Shown here piece after piece: positions 8,642-17,197 of a stretch of DNA of 64,000 nucleotides. Position 1 is the stretch's first letter; each line of letters opens with the position of its first letter. The stretch is from CAUYXS01 sp965248495 (GTDB lineage Bacteria > Chloroflexota > Dehalococcoidia > Lucifugimonadales > Australimonadaceae), in contig CBDFJL010000003.1 of assembly GCA_965248495.1 (NCBI GenBank), positions 310,001-374,000 on the forward strand. The letters run 5' to 3'. The notes beneath the pieces are model-generated. The model worked only from the letters and a program-made list of their open reading frames with translations, was not told the DNA's origin and searched no databases. The position numbers were made by a program, and so were the translations under genes.

Positions 8642-10282
8642 ATGGCGCACATGACGGGCGGGCGGGCGGTGGTCGAGTCCCTCATTGCGCAGGGTGTCGA
8701 CACCGTCTTCGGCATCGTCTCCGTCCACAACCTCCATATCTTCGACGCGCTGAAGGACGCCGTGGACGACGGCAGGCTCCGCTTCGTCGGGGCTCGGCAC
8801 GAGCACGCGGCCGGCTGCATGGCCGACGGCTACGCCCGGGCCACTGGGCGCCCCGGCGTCTACATCACGTCGTCGGGGCCCGGCGCGGCCGACTCCATGG
8901 GGGCGATGGGCGAGTCCTACCACTCGTCGGTGCCCGTGCTTCAAGTGACCACCGAGATCGAGACGGAGTGGCTGGGCCGGGGCCGCGGCGCGACCCACGA
9001 GGCAAAGGACCAGCTTGCAATGTTCGGCGCCGTCGCCGACTTCCGCGCCATGCCCCTCAGCGTCGAGGAGGTGCCCAACCAGATCGCCGCCGCCTTCGAG
9101 CACATGCGCACGCACCATCCACGCCCCTCGGTCGTGGCGATACCGACGGACCTGCTGGGCCGCGGCGCAGATGCGGAGGTCGTCCCGCGTCGAGAGCCGA
9201 CACGGCGTACCGCCGAGCCGGCGGCCATCGCGGAGGCGGTGGCGTTGCTCTCGCGGGCCGCGCACCCGATCGTCTGGGTCGGCAGCGGCGTGATGGCATC
9301 AGGCGCGACACCCGAGCTCGTCGCCCTCGCCGAGCGTCTCGGAACGCCCGTGGCGCTGGCGGACGGCGGCAAGGGCGCCTTCCCCGAGGACCACCCGCTG
9401 TGCTTGGGCTCCGCGCTGCACGAGCGCTTGTGGGGCGACAACCCCCTCGCCGACTACCTGACCGCATGCGACGCCATGCTCATCGTGGGCAGCAGCGTTC
9501 CCCTGCGGTCCACGAAGGGCGTCGGCCTCGCGTTTCCGCACGACATCGTGCAGGTGGACATCGACGCCAGCGTGTTTGGGCGCAACTACCCGACGACGGT
9601 GGGCCTCGAGGGTGACGCGAAGGCCGTGCTCGGCCAGCTCCTCGCGGCGATGGAGTCGGCCAAGCGCCCAGACGCCGGCAGCGCCGCGAAGATCGCGGAG
9701 GTGCGGGCGCGGGTCAAGCAGAGCGCCGAGACGCAGTTCCCCAACGAAGCCCGGCTGTTCACTGCGATACGCGACGTCATCGGCCGGGATGCCATCGTCG
9801 TCGCCGACCCCAACATCCCGGCGTACGCCGCCCAGCGCGTCCTGCCCGTCTATGAGCCGCGCACCTTCTTTCACCCGCATGGCTGGGTTGGCATCGGCTA
9901 CGCCTTCCCGGCGAGCCTCGGCGCGAAGATGGGCATGCCCCACAGGCGAGTCGTGTGCGTCACGGGCGACGGCGGCTTCCAGTACAACCTGCAGGAGCTG
10001 GCTACGGCCGTGCAGTACGGCATAGCGTCGGTTGTCCTGCTCTTCAACGACAACGCGTGGGGGGCGCTCCAGTCCTACCAACGCCGTCAGTTCAACGGGC
10101 GCTACTTCGGGGTCAGCCTCGACAACCCCGACTTTCAGAAGCTTGCAGCCGCGTACGGCATCGAGGCCGTTCGGGTAGCGCGCCTGGACCAGCTCGTCGA
10201 TGTGCTAGGAGCGGCCGTGCAGGCCGATGCGACCCGCGTCATCGAGGTAGAGATACCGGACGGCGTCGCGAACTTCGTTTAG
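8642..10282 (+). CDS. ThDP-dependent enzyme of the acetolactate synthase family
   Basis: A 546-aa protein with the three-domain ThDP fold. The N-terminal pyrimidine domain has the activating Glu in GARHEHAAG. A central Rossmann-like domain follows (about 190-330; PIVWVGSGVMASGA). The C-terminal pyrophosphate domain carries VTGDGGFQYNLQELATA and FNDNAWG. Family members include acetolactate synthase large subunit, benzoylformate decarboxylase and oxalyl-CoA decarboxylase. The small ilvN subunit gene is not adjacent, so a biosynthetic acetolactate synthase is unlikely and the substrate is open. It lies 64 bp after the E2 gene, with a TATCAT box at 8612-8617, so it may have its own promoter. Confidence 0.75.
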   Translation: MAHMTGGRAVVESLIAQGVDTVFGIVSVHNLHIFDALKDAVDDGRLRFVGARHEHAAGCMADGYARATGRPGVYITSSGPGAADSMGAMGESYHSSVPVLQVTTEIETEWLGRGRGATHEAKDQLAMFGAVADFRAMPLSVEEVPNQIAAAFEHMRTHHPRPSVVAIPTDLLGRGADAEVVPRREPTRRTAEPAAIAEAVALLSRAAHPIVWVGSGVMASGATPELVALAERLGTPVALADGGKGAFPEDHPLCLGSALHERLWGDNPLADYLTACDAMLIVGSSVPLRSTKGVGLAFPHDIVQVDIDASVFGRNYPTTVGLEGDAKAVLGQLLAAMESAKRPDAGSAAKIAEVRARVKQSAETQFPNEARLFTAIRDVIGRDAIVVADPNIPAYAAQRVLPVYEPRTFFHPHGWVGIGYAFPASLGAKMGMPHRRVVCVTGDGGFQYNLQELATAVQYGIASVVLLFNDNAWGALQSYQRRQFNGRYFGVSLDNPDFQKLAAAYGIEAVRVARLDQLVDVLGAAVQADATRVIEVEIPDGVANFV

Positions 10283-10591
10283 CGGCTGAGCCGGCGCCGG
10301 CTTGCCTCACCCTTCTTTTCGCTCAGGACAGAGTCCACGCTGCCGCTCCTACCTAAGATGGGCTCGGGGCGCGAGGACGAGACCACGTGGAGCCTGTCCT
10401 GAGCCCGCCAAAGGCGGGAGAAGGGGGGCGGGCTGGGCGGGAACAACCAACCCGAGCGTCGGCGGTCACACCGACGTGGGCCGCAAGCCATCCACACTGG
10501 CGAGGCCAGCTGGGTCCCACGGGCCAGCGCTCTGAAGCAGGTTTTCCCACCGGCGCGTCCGTGTAGAGACCCGGATGCAGTGGAACAAAGA
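10283..10591 (+). other. intergenic stretch with repeat copy B
   Basis: The gap between the ThDP enzyme and the convergent surface-protein gene. It holds an inverted core (10312-10332), repeat copy B (10390-10490) and, at its end, a strong hairpin terminator. No coding frame stands out. Confidence 0.5.
10312..10490 (+). repeat. dispersed intergenic repeat, copy B with inverted core
   Basis: The CTGTCCTGAGC core occurs on the minus strand at 10312-10332 and on the plus strand at 10391-10415, flanked by GTCCAC and GTGGAG. The pair can therefore fold as inverted repeats about 60 nt apart. The rest (GGCGGGCTGGGCGG and following) matches copy A. Confidence 0.6.
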
Positions 10592-10622
10592 GAAGGCCCC
10601 GTCCAGGGTGGACGGGGCCTTC
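10592..10622. terminator. bidirectional hairpin terminator
   Basis: A 13-bp perfect stem (10592-10604 with 10610-10622) around a 5-nt loop, with AA before and TT within the arms. It lies between convergent genes, so it can end transcription from both sides. Confidence 0.75.
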
Positions 10623-10646
10623 ATGACGTACGTCTGCTTGGCCGCG

Positions 10647-11735
10647 TTACGCGGTCGCGGACCGGCGGCGTCGGAGGAGCAAGAGCGCCCCGGCGGCGGT
10701 AGCCAACAGCCCCGCGATAAGGACTGACATCGCGACAGCGGACACCAGCTCATCACCGACGCCCGGTGTCGTCGGGCTCGCCCCCAGTACGGGCACGAAG
10801 ACCGCGAGGTCCTGCGAGCTCGTGTAGGCCGTCGAGGCGAAGGTGTCGCCGTTGCTCAGGCCCACCACCGCGTTTTGCAGCTGGATGTTGACCAGGAAGC
10901 CCAACTCGGTCGCGGCGATGACGGAGAGCGCGTTGTTGCGCGCCTGCTCGGCTCGAACCTTGGCGTCATTGGCCGCCAGTACGACCGCGTCAGCGGCGGC
11001 TATGACGTCCAAGTCCGTTCCCGTTGCTCCAGCCTTGGCCAGCGCCCCGTGGATGGCGGCATCGTCGGCGTAGTTGAGTACGCCGTAGCCGTCGCCTGGG
11101 TCACCGAAGGAGGCGTCATAGTTGGCGCCGCCGGTGCCTTCAATGATGTTGACGACGTGGTGGGCATGGTTCTGCTTGGCGGCCAGCGTCGTCGAGTTGT
11201 CCGCTAGATCGGCGTGCGCGCGTGCCACGCCCATCTGCTGACGCAGGCCGACGGCGATGCCCTTGCCGTCCGGGTTTGGGTCCCAAGCCACCAGCAGGTG
11301 GCCGACGTGGGCAACGGTGCCAACGGGGATCGAGTCCGCGTAGAGCACCGCGCCTGGGGTGGCCGGGTCAGGGTCGGGCACGGGCTCGCTGGTGACGGCG
11401 AACGCGCTGTAAGTAGCGAGCAGGTTGGCCCCATCGGGGTCCACGTATTCTTGATCAACCGAGCCGTCGACGGCTCGGAAGAAGACGCCGGTGCTCACTT
11501 TGACCCCATCGCTCCCAATGAGCCAGCCCTCGTAGGACGTGCCCGCAGCGGGCAATGGCAGCCCACCAATGGCGATGACGACCTTTGCGCTCTGGCTGTC
11601 GCCGTCATCCCGTATGGTGATAGTCCCTTCGAGCTTCGTCGCCGCTTCCTGGGCACTGGCCGCAGTAATCGACAGCAACAAGGCCATCGTCAGGGAAAGA
11701 ATCAGTCCAATCGAGAAGGTCCGAACCTTGAACAT
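10647..11735 (-). CDS. secreted, membrane-anchored protein with RskA-like domain
   Basis: 362 aa. It has an N-terminal signal peptide (hydrophobic 8-27, cleavage near ASAQ). The domain at about 35-130 (SYEGWLIGSDG, VSTGVF, FAVTSEPVPDPDPATPGAVLY) resembles the extracellular part of anti-sigma-K factors. A His/Ala-rich region, a C-terminal membrane helix (about 335-357) and a terminal RRRR follow. Signal peptide plus C-terminal helix plus Arg cluster resembles a sorting-type anchor (GASPTTPGVGDE precedes the helix). No cytoplasmic zinc-finger anti-sigma domain is present, so anti-sigma activity is unlikely. AGGAG precedes the ATG. The role is unknown. Confidence 0.6.
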   Translation of the reverse strand: MFKVRTFSIGLILSLTMALLLSITAASAQEAATKLEGTITIRDDGDSQSAKVVIAIGGLPLPAAGTSYEGWLIGSDGVKVSTGVFFRAVDGSVDQEYVDPDGANLLATYSAFAVTSEPVPDPDPATPGAVLYADSIPVGTVAHVGHLLVAWDPNPDGKGIAVGLRQQMGVARAHADLADNSTTLAAKQNHAHHVVNIIEGTGGANYDASFGDPGDGYGVLNYADDAAIHGALAKAGATGTDLDVIAAADAVVLAANDAKVRAEQARNNALSVIAATELGFLVNIQLQNAVVGLSNGDTFASTAYTSSQDLAVFVPVLGASPTTPGVGDELVSAVAMSVLIAGLLATAAGALLLLRRRRSATA

Positions 11736-12091
11736 GCCCGCTCCTGTCCCTCAGCCGGTGGTGATCACAAGGTCGGCGGGGCACTGGAAATTGTCGGCTG
11801 GCTTTGCCGCGCTAACGCCGTTCTCAGCCTTCATACGCCAACACGGCACGAGCCCCTGCAGCATCGTGCCGATTCACTCCCGCAGCCCTGGAACAAGGCC
11901 ACGGCCTAGCGGCCAGAATCATAGCATTATGTGCTTGGTTGTCCATAGGCTCCAAAGTACGATTTTGGGCCCAAATCGCGAGGCGCCTTGCGTTTCGCTG
12001 GCCACGGCTTGTCCGCCGACTCGCCGCGTCTTGACGGCTGTCGGAGCACTCACCTACCATCGTCCAGGATTCGACATACGGCAAATCGCGA
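11736..12091 (+). other. divergent intergenic region upstream of the TPP riboswitch
   Basis: About 355 bp of lower-GC sequence between divergent transcription units. It contains a candidate plus-strand promoter (11935-11963) and a 12-bp perfect palindrome TTTGGGCCCAAA at 11964-11975 covering the expected start site. The palindrome could be an operator, but no regulator is known. Confidence 0.45.
11935..11963 (+). promoter_or_regulatory. candidate promoter for the thiamine salvage operon
   Basis: TTGGTT (11935-11940), a 17-nt spacer and TACGAT (11958-11963). Transcription from about 11970 would give a leader of about 120 nt before the riboswitch. Confidence 0.4.
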
Positions 12092-12184
12092 TAGGGGAGC
12101 CGGGCGAGCCGGCTGAGAGGCCTCGACAGTCCTTCGAGGCGACCCTTGGAACCTGACCTGGGTAATACCAGCGGAGGAAGCATC
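12092..12184 (+). promoter_or_regulatory. TPP riboswitch (THI element)
   Basis: The conserved thi-box segments occur in order. First comes GGGAGCC-type P2 sequence, then GGCTGAGAGG (12111-12120), a variable P3a hairpin (CCTCGACAGTCCTTCGAGG), then GACCCTTGGAACCTGACCTG (12141-12160) and GGTAATACCAGCGGAGGAAG (12161-12180). These are the pyrimidine- and pyrophosphate-sensing helices of the aptamer. A terminator hairpin follows 28 nt later, so TPP binding probably stops transcription before the transporter gene. Confidence 0.95.
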
Positions 12185-12211
12185 GCGCCCCGTGGCCATC
12201 ATGACCACCGC

Positions 12212-12249
12212 AGGGCCGCCTCCAGGCTGGAAGGCGGCCCTTTCGTGTT
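12212..12249 (+). terminator. attenuator terminator of the TPP riboswitch
   Basis: A 10-bp stem (12212-12221 with 12232-12241), extended by an inner CCA/TGG helix, then TTTCGTGTTT. It lies between the TPP aptamer and the ribosome-binding site of the transporter gene, in the position of an expression-platform terminator. Confidence 0.85.
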
Positions 12250-12276
12250 TCGCCCCGTTCTTCATGGAGGCCCGGC

Positions 12277-13782
12277 ATGTCCTTGGGGGCGCCCGCACTG
12301 GCGATTGCGATCATCACGATGGTGGCGTTTGCAGCGATCGGCGTCGCCTATACACGCCGCCGCGCTCGGGTCACGGTCGAGGACTTCATCTCGGCGCGTG
12401 GCAGCGTCGGCGGGCTCTCGACCACGGCCACGCTCGTCGCGTCCATCATGGGCGTCTGGATACTGTTCGCGCCGGCGGAGGCGGCTACCTGGGCGGGGCT
12501 GATCGCCGTCATCGGCTACGGCGTTGGACAAGCGGCTCCCATCGTCGCTTTCATGGTCGTGGGGCCCAGGATGCGACGGGTCATGCCGCAGGGCCACTCG
12601 CTGAGCGAGTTCGCGTGGTACCGCTACGGCCGGTTGATGTACGGGGTCACGCTGGCGATCATCGTCTTCTATATGTTCGTCTTCCTGGCCGCGGAGATGG
12701 GAGCCATCGCCCGGGCCGTCCGGCTCATCACCGGCGCGCCGCTACTCTTGACGCTGTTGATCGTGGGTGGCGCCACGTTGGCCTACACCGTCTATGGCGG
12801 GCTCCGGGCTTCGATATTCACCGACAATTTGCAGTTCCCTCTGATCGTCCCGTTGATGGTCGCGGTGCTCGTCGCCACGCTCGTGGAGATCGGCGGGTGG
12901 GGTCCGGCGTTCGACGCGGTGCGCGAGGTTCGCCCTGAGCTGCTCTCGGTGACGCACAGGCCGGGGATCGAGCTTGCGGTCACGCTGATCATCGCCATCA
13001 CCGCGGCGAACCTCTTTCACCAGGGCTTCTGGCAGCGCGTCTACGCGAGCAAGTCGGACGCGGACCTGCGGCGGGGGTTCCTGTCGGCTGGCCTGATCGT
13101 CATCCCGCTGGTCATCGCCGGCGGCCTTTTCGGCCTGTGGGCGACCGGCCAGGGGCTCGCGGGGCCTTTCGACCCCATCGCCCTTTTCAGACTGGCGCTC
13201 GACGTCCTGCCGAGCTTCCTCGTGGTCGTACTGATGGTGCTCGCGCTGGTCCTGGTGATGAGCAGCATGGACACGCTGCTGAACGGCATCGCCAGCGTGT
13301 TCACCGCCGATCTACTCCGGCTCCGGCCGCAGCTCGCGGGGAGCCGGCTGCTGGCCTCCTCGCGCCTTATCACCGTAGCCTTCGTCATACCGGCCATCGT
13401 CGTCGGCTTCTTCTTCGACAGCGTGCTCTATCTCTTCTTCATCGCCGACTTAGTCTGTGCGGGCGCCGTGGTGCCCGTCTTCCTCGGCCTGTTCGTGGGC
13501 AGGCTCACCGGCCGAGCCGCCGCGCTCAGCTCGATCCTCGGCATCGGCGCAGGCGCGGTTTTCTTCCCGACCAAATCCTTCGGCGGTTGGTGGACCTGGG
13601 AGGGCCTGACCGACGTCTGGCACGTGCTGGCGTCCGGAAACACGTTGGCCAGCTTCCTCATAGCGGTGGTCGTGTCCACGACGGTCGCCGCCGGCTTCGT
13701 GTTCGCCGAGACGCTGGGCCGCGACCGCCGGGGCTACGACTTCGACGAGCTCGCCAGCCGGGTTCGGCTGATCGAGGGCTGA
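12277..13782 (+). CDS. sodium:solute symporter (SSS family), probable thiamine-precursor transporter
   Basis: A 501-aa inner-membrane protein with about 13 hydrophobic helices. It shows the SSS pattern of an N-terminal helix, then SVGGLSTTATLVASIMG, and GFWQRVYASKSDADLRRG after the central helices. Regulation by a TPP riboswitch and co-transcription with tenA and thiD point to uptake of the thiamine pyrimidine (HMP), thiamine or a degradation product, as proposed for ThiV-type symporters. GGAGG at 12266-12270 precedes the ATG. The stop codon overlaps the tenA start by one base. Substrate is inferred from context only. Confidence 0.85.
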   Translation: MSLGAPALAIAIITMVAFAAIGVAYTRRRARVTVEDFISARGSVGGLSTTATLVASIMGVWILFAPAEAATWAGLIAVIGYGVGQAAPIVAFMVVGPRMRRVMPQGHSLSEFAWYRYGRLMYGVTLAIIVFYMFVFLAAEMGAIARAVRLITGAPLLLTLLIVGGATLAYTVYGGLRASIFTDNLQFPLIVPLMVAVLVATLVEIGGWGPAFDAVREVRPELLSVTHRPGIELAVTLIIAITAANLFHQGFWQRVYASKSDADLRRGFLSAGLIVIPLVIAGGLFGLWATGQGLAGPFDPIALFRLALDVLPSFLVVVLMVLALVLVMSSMDTLLNGIASVFTADLLRLRPQLAGSRLLASSRLITVAFVIPAIVVGFFFDSVLYLFFIADLVCAGAVVPVFLGLFVGRLTGRAAALSSILGIGAGAVFFPTKSFGGWWTWEGLTDVWHVLASGNTLASFLIAVVVSTTVAAGFVFAETLGRDRRGYDFDELASRVRLIEG

Positions 13783-14480
13783 TGGCAGCCTCTGACACGC
13801 CGGGCGCACCCCCCGCCACCCGCAGCGCCGCGCTCGCTGTGCGGTATCGCCCCGCCTGGGAGCGCATGGTGCGCCATCCGTTCGTCCTGGCGCTGGGCGA
13901 CGGCACGCTGCCGCGTACGGCGTTCGCGGACTACATGCGCCAGGATTACCTGTTCGTCGACGGCTTGGCCCGACTAACCGCCGCGGGCATCGAGCGTTCT
14001 CCCGACATCGAGACGGCAAAACCCCTGGGCACCTTCCTCCAAACGTTGCTCGGGGCCGAGGACGACCTGTTCAAAGGCATCTTTCATGACCTCGGTCTGG
14101 CGTGGCCGCTCCCCCCGGTGGATCCTTTGCCGCAGACGTTGGGTTTGCAGGCCCTGTTGCGGCGACTGACACGCCGTGGCTCGTTCGCCGAGATTTCCTG
14201 TGCGCTCTATGTGACCGAGGGCACCTATGCCGACTGGGCGGGACGTCTCGTTGCGGAGGGGCGCCTGCCCGCGGACCCACTGTATCGGGCTTGGATCGAC
14301 ATCCATGCCGACCCGTCGCTCGCGGAGTTCGCCTCGTTTCTCGGCGGCTGCGTCGACGCGGTGGATGCGGCCGAGGACGCGGCCATTCAACGCGTCTTCG
14401 CACGGGCGCTCACGCTCGAAACGGCATTCTGGGGTGCGTTCTACCCCGTCGATCCCGCGCGTCGGGAGAAGCGATGCTGA
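13782..14480 (+). CDS. tenA: TenA-family thiaminase II / aminopyrimidine aminohydrolase
   Basis: A 232-aa all-helical TenA-family protein. The family hydrolyses the amino group of aminopyrimidine formed by thiamine breakdown, giving HMP for reuse. Family features include [25 protein letters not shown] (about 28-52), a cysteine at the expected nucleophile position in [16 protein letters not shown], and the C-terminal Glu in [10 protein letters not shown]. The ATG at 13782 overlaps the stop of the transporter gene. The thiD start lies inside the tenA 3' end, so translation is probably coupled along the operon. Confidence 0.88.
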   Translation: MAASDTPGAPPATRSAALAVRYRPAWERMVRHPFVLALGDGTLPRTAFADYMRQDYLFVDGLARLTAAGIERSPDIETAKPLGTFLQTLLGAEDDLFKGIFHDLGLAWPLPPVDPLPQTLGLQALLRRLTRRGSFAEISCALYVTEGTYADWAGRLVAEGRLPADPLYRAWIDIHADPSLAEFASFLGGCVDAVDAAEDAAIQRVFARALTLETAFWGAFYPVDPARREKRC

Positions 14481-15289
14481 GATCGGCGATACCAATCGCG
14501 CTCACCATTGCTGGCTCCGACTCGGGGGGCGGAGCCGGTATCCAGGCCGACCTCAAGACCTTCGCGGCGCACGAGGTGTACGGCACCAGCGTCATCACGG
14601 CCGTCACCGCCCAGAACACGCTTGGCGTCAGGGCGGTGGAGGAGGTCTCCATCGAGCTGATCGAAGCGCAGATCGACGCCATCGCCGAGGACCTGCCGCC
14701 CTTGGCGGTCAAGACAGGCATGCTGTCCAGCGCCGGCATCATCCGCGCGGTCGCCGCCAAGCTGCGTCAGCACGGGTTGAAGCGTCTGGTGGTCGACCCG
14801 GTCATGTTCGCGACCAGCGGCGACCGTCTGCTGCGCGAGGACGCCGTCGAGGCGCTGATCCACGAGCTCGTGCCGCTCGCCCTCGTCCTGACCCCAAACG
14901 CCGCCGAGGCCGAGGCGCTGGCCGGAATGCCCGTGCGCAACGTCGCCGAGGCGGAGGCGGCGGCCATGTTGATCCACACCATGGGGCCAGAGTACGTGCT
15001 CATCAAGGGTGGGCATTTCGGGCCGGAGGCCGTCGACGTCCTGTTCAACGGGCGCCGCTACCTGACTCTGTCCGCGCCGCGAGTACCGACGACAAGCACC
15101 CACGGCACGGGGTGCACGCTCTCGTCGGCAATCGCCGCTGGCCTGGCCCGGAGGCTCGAGGTGGAAGACGCAGTCACGCAGGCGAAGGAGTACACGTTGG
15201 AGGCGATTCGAAGGGCTTTCGCCGTTGGGGCAGGCCATGGCCCGCTAAACCACTTCCACCGATGGTGGGAGCCGCCGGAGGCTCGATAG
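14474..15289 (+). CDS. thiD: hydroxymethylpyrimidine/phosphomethylpyrimidine kinase
   Basis: 271 aa of the ribokinase fold. It phosphorylates HMP and then HMP-P to HMP-PP for thiamine synthesis. [18 protein letters not shown] (13-30) forms the pyrimidine site, KTGML the central loop, [10 protein letters not shown] the helix after the core, and [13 protein letters not shown] the anion hole and catalytic region. It overlaps tenA by 7 bp. With TenA and the symporter it makes a salvage route from imported or degraded thiamine. No thiC or thiE is nearby. Confidence 0.93.
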   Translation: MLRSAIPIALTIAGSDSGGGAGIQADLKTFAAHEVYGTSVITAVTAQNTLGVRAVEEVSIELIEAQIDAIAEDLPPLAVKTGMLSSAGIIRAVAAKLRQHGLKRLVVDPVMFATSGDRLLREDAVEALIHELVPLALVLTPNAAEAEALAGMPVRNVAEAEAAAMLIHTMGPEYVLIKGGHFGPEAVDVLFNGRRYLTLSAPRVPTTSTHGTGCTLSSAIAAGLARRLEVEDAVTQAKEYTLEAIRRAFAVGAGHGPLNHFHRWWEPPEAR

Positions 15290-15323
15290 GTGGGTCAATT
15301 TGGCATTCAGGGCGCCGTGGCCA

Positions 15324-15353
15324 TTGAAACTTACAATTTTGCTGTGCTATAGT
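15324..15353 (+). promoter_or_regulatory. promoter of the HU gene
   Basis: TTGAAA (15324-15329), an 18-nt spacer and TATAGT (15348-15353), in a locally AT-rich patch. It gives a leader of about 45 nt before the TTG start. Confidence 0.7.
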
Positions 15354-15403
15354 GCCGCCGATTTCTTCCTGACAGAACCGAGTCGATTCCAGGAGGTGTT
15401 GTC

Positions 15404-15703
15404 TTGGCCACGCTTCGAAAGGGAGACCTGGCAGCGAAAGTCGCGGCGAAGTTGGGAGCCCCGCGTTCGCAGGGTGATCTGGCGCTGAACGCCGTACTCG
15501 ACTCGGTGCGCGAATCGCTCGCTTCAGGCGACCGTGTCGTGCTCACGGGCTTCGGCGCCTTCGAGTCCCGCAGCGTCAAGGAGCGCCAGGTGCGTGCCAT
15601 TCGTGGCCGTCAGGCTGGCCAGCGCGTGACCGTCCCCGCGCACAAGCGTGTCGGCTTCACACCAGGCTCTGACCTGGCCGCCGCAGTCCGGGGCAAGAGA
15701 TAG
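15404..15703 (+). CDS. hup: HU-family DNA-binding protein
   Basis: A 99-aa nucleoid protein. The N-terminal helices (LRKGDLAAKVAAKLG) are followed by the dimer saddle GDRVVLTGFGAFESRSVKERQVRAIRG and the DNA-clasping arm ending VPAHKRVGFTPGSDL. The start is a TTG at 15404, supported by AGGAGGTG at 15391-15398; no in-frame ATG or GTG precedes the conserved N-terminus. It is monocistronic, with its own promoter and terminator. Confidence 0.92.
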   Translation: MATLRKGDLAAKVAAKLGAPRSQGDLALNAVLDSVRESLASGDRVVLTGFGAFESRSVKERQVRAIRGRQAGQRVTVPAHKRVGFTPGSDLAAAVRGKR

Positions 15704-15741
15704 CCCACCTCCGGCGCTAACGCCGGATCGCTGAAACGATC

Positions 15742-15771
15742 AAGAGGGCCTCTACGTATCGGGGCCCTCTT
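15742..15771 (+). terminator. hairpin terminator of the HU gene
   Basis: AAGAGGGCC (15742-15750) pairs perfectly with GGCCCTCTT (15763-15771) around a 12-nt loop. The following sequence is only weakly T-rich. Confidence 0.7.
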
Positions 15772-15777
15772 CGCTTG

Positions 15778-16079
15778 CCCCCCGCCGACAGCCCGGCGTT
15801 CCCGCACTCCCGCCGTAGGCTTCGTTTGCCCCGCGCCGACAGCCCCGCGTTCCCGCGCTCCCCGCCGTAGGTTTCGTTTGCCCCGCGCCGACAGCCCGGC
15901 GTTCCCGCACTCCCGCCGTAGGCTTCGCTTGCCCCGCGCCGACAGCCGGCGTTCCCGCGCTCCCCGCCGTAGGCTTCGTTTGCCCCGCGCCGACAGCCCC
16001 GCGTTCCCGCGCTCCCTGCCGTAGGCTTCGTTTGCCCCGCGCCGACAGCCCCGCGTTCCCGCGCTCCCCGCCGTAGGCT
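15778..16079 (+). repeat. minisatellite: six units of 50-52 bp
   Basis: Six near-identical head-to-tail units fill the gap between hup and dinB. Each runs CCCCGCGCCGACAGCCC, then GCGTTCCCGC(A/G)CTCCC, then GCCGTAGGCTTCGTTTG, with a few substitutions and 1-bp indels. The last unit breaks off at GCCGTAGGCT, which runs straight into the dinB promoter. There is no conserved coding frame. Direct tandem repetition without unique spacers rules out CRISPR. Confidence 0.95.
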
Positions 16080-16084
16080 AGGAT
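16079..16084 (+). promoter_or_regulatory. leaderless -10 box of dinB
   Basis: TAGGAT ends 6 nt before the ATG at 16091. No Shine-Dalgarno sequence is present. The -35 region falls within the last minisatellite unit. Confidence 0.55.
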
Positions 16085-16090
16085 TCGGCT

Positions 16091-17191
16091 ATGGAAAAGG
16101 CTGTGGAGAATGAGCGCCACATCGTCCTCGTCGACCTCGATGCCTTTTACGCCTCCGTGGAGGAGATCGAGGATCCTAACCTGCGGGGCCAGCCGCTGCT
16201 CATTGGCGGCTCGCCGGAGAGCCGCGGTGTCGTCGCCGCAGCCTCCTATGAGGCGCGGCGGTTCGGTTGCCACTCGGCCATGCCCATGAGCCAAGCGCTC
16301 CGGCTGTGCCCTCACGCCATCGTCCTACCGACCCGCCACAGCCTCTACCGCGACTACTCGCAGCGCGTGATGGAGCTGCTGGAACGGGAGTCTGAGCTCG
16401 TACAGCCTGTGTCCATCGACGAGGCGTACATCGACCTGGGCGCGGTGGCTGCCGATCGAGCGGGGGCGACAGCGCTGGCGCATCGCATCCAGGGCCGCAT
16501 TCGCGTCGAGCTCGAGCTGCCGTGCTCCATCGGGCTCGCCACCAGCAAGATGGTGGCGAAGGTCGCATGCGAGACCGGCAAGCCGTCCGGCTTCGTCGTC
16601 GTGGCGCCGGGCTCCGAGGCGGCATTCCTCGCCGGCCTCCCCGTGGACGCGCTGCCCGGTATCGGCCCGCGCTCTGCACAGCGGTTGAGGGCCGCGGGGC
16701 TGGAGACGCTGGGCCAGGTGGCGGAGGCGCCGGTCGCCCAGCTGACGTCGGTCCTCGGGCCATGGGGAGCAGTGTTGCAGCGCAGGGCCGCCGGCGAGGA
16801 CGATTCGCCCGTGCGCAGAGAGCATGAGGCGAAGTCCATCAGCTCGGAGGAGACCTTTCCACGAGACGTGTCCGACGCCGAAGTGCTCTACGCCGAGGTC
16901 GAGCGCCTGGCTAGCTCCGTCGCGCGCTCGCTGGGGAGCCATAACCTGGTGGCCCGCACCGTGACGCTGAAGCTTCGCTACGCGGACTTCACCACGGTGA
17001 CCCGGTCGGCGAGCCGGCAGACGGCGACGGCGGACGCTGCCATCGTCCACGGCACCGCGCGTCAGCTCCTCGACGCGAACTGGAGTGCGGGCACGCCGGT
17101 GCGCCTGATAGGCGTCGGGGTGAGCAACCTCCGCCCACGTCAAGCGGAGGGCCAGATGATCATGGAATCACTGGAGTCTTACACGCCGTAA
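16091..17191 (+). CDS. dinB: DNA polymerase IV (Y family)
   Basis: A 366-aa translesion polymerase. The metal-binding carboxylates are D15 (VDLDAFYAS) and D110/E111 (VSIDEAYIDL), matching the palm of Pol IV. The steric region SYEARRFGCHSAMPM, the helix-hairpin-helix LPGIGPRSAQRLRAAGLETLG and a complete little-finger domain follow. No C-terminal beta-clamp motif is obvious. The N-terminus is about 8 residues longer than usual, but the ATG is fixed by the -10 box 6 nt upstream. Confidence 0.93.
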   Translation: MEKAVENERHIVLVDLDAFYASVEEIEDPNLRGQPLLIGGSPESRGVVAAASYEARRFGCHSAMPMSQALRLCPHAIVLPTRHSLYRDYSQRVMELLERESELVQPVSIDEAYIDLGAVAADRAGATALAHRIQGRIRVELELPCSIGLATSKMVAKVACETGKPSGFVVVAPGSEAAFLAGLPVDALPGIGPRSAQRLRAAGLETLGQVAEAPVAQLTSVLGPWGAVLQRRAAGEDDSPVRREHEAKSISSEETFPRDVSDAEVLYAEVERLASSVARSLGSHNLVARTVTLKLRYADFTTVTRSASRQTATADAAIVHGTARQLLDANWSAGTPVRLIGVGVSNLRPRQAEGQMIMESLESYTP

Positions 17192-17197
17192 GGGAAC

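Noticed and set aside
13137..13781. 5' part of the long frame containing tenA
   Set aside because: Out-of-frame reading of the symporter gene. tenA proper starts at 13782.
15778..16079. Possible CRISPR array
   Set aside because: The units are directly contiguous, with no unique spacers and no cas genes nearby. It is a minisatellite.
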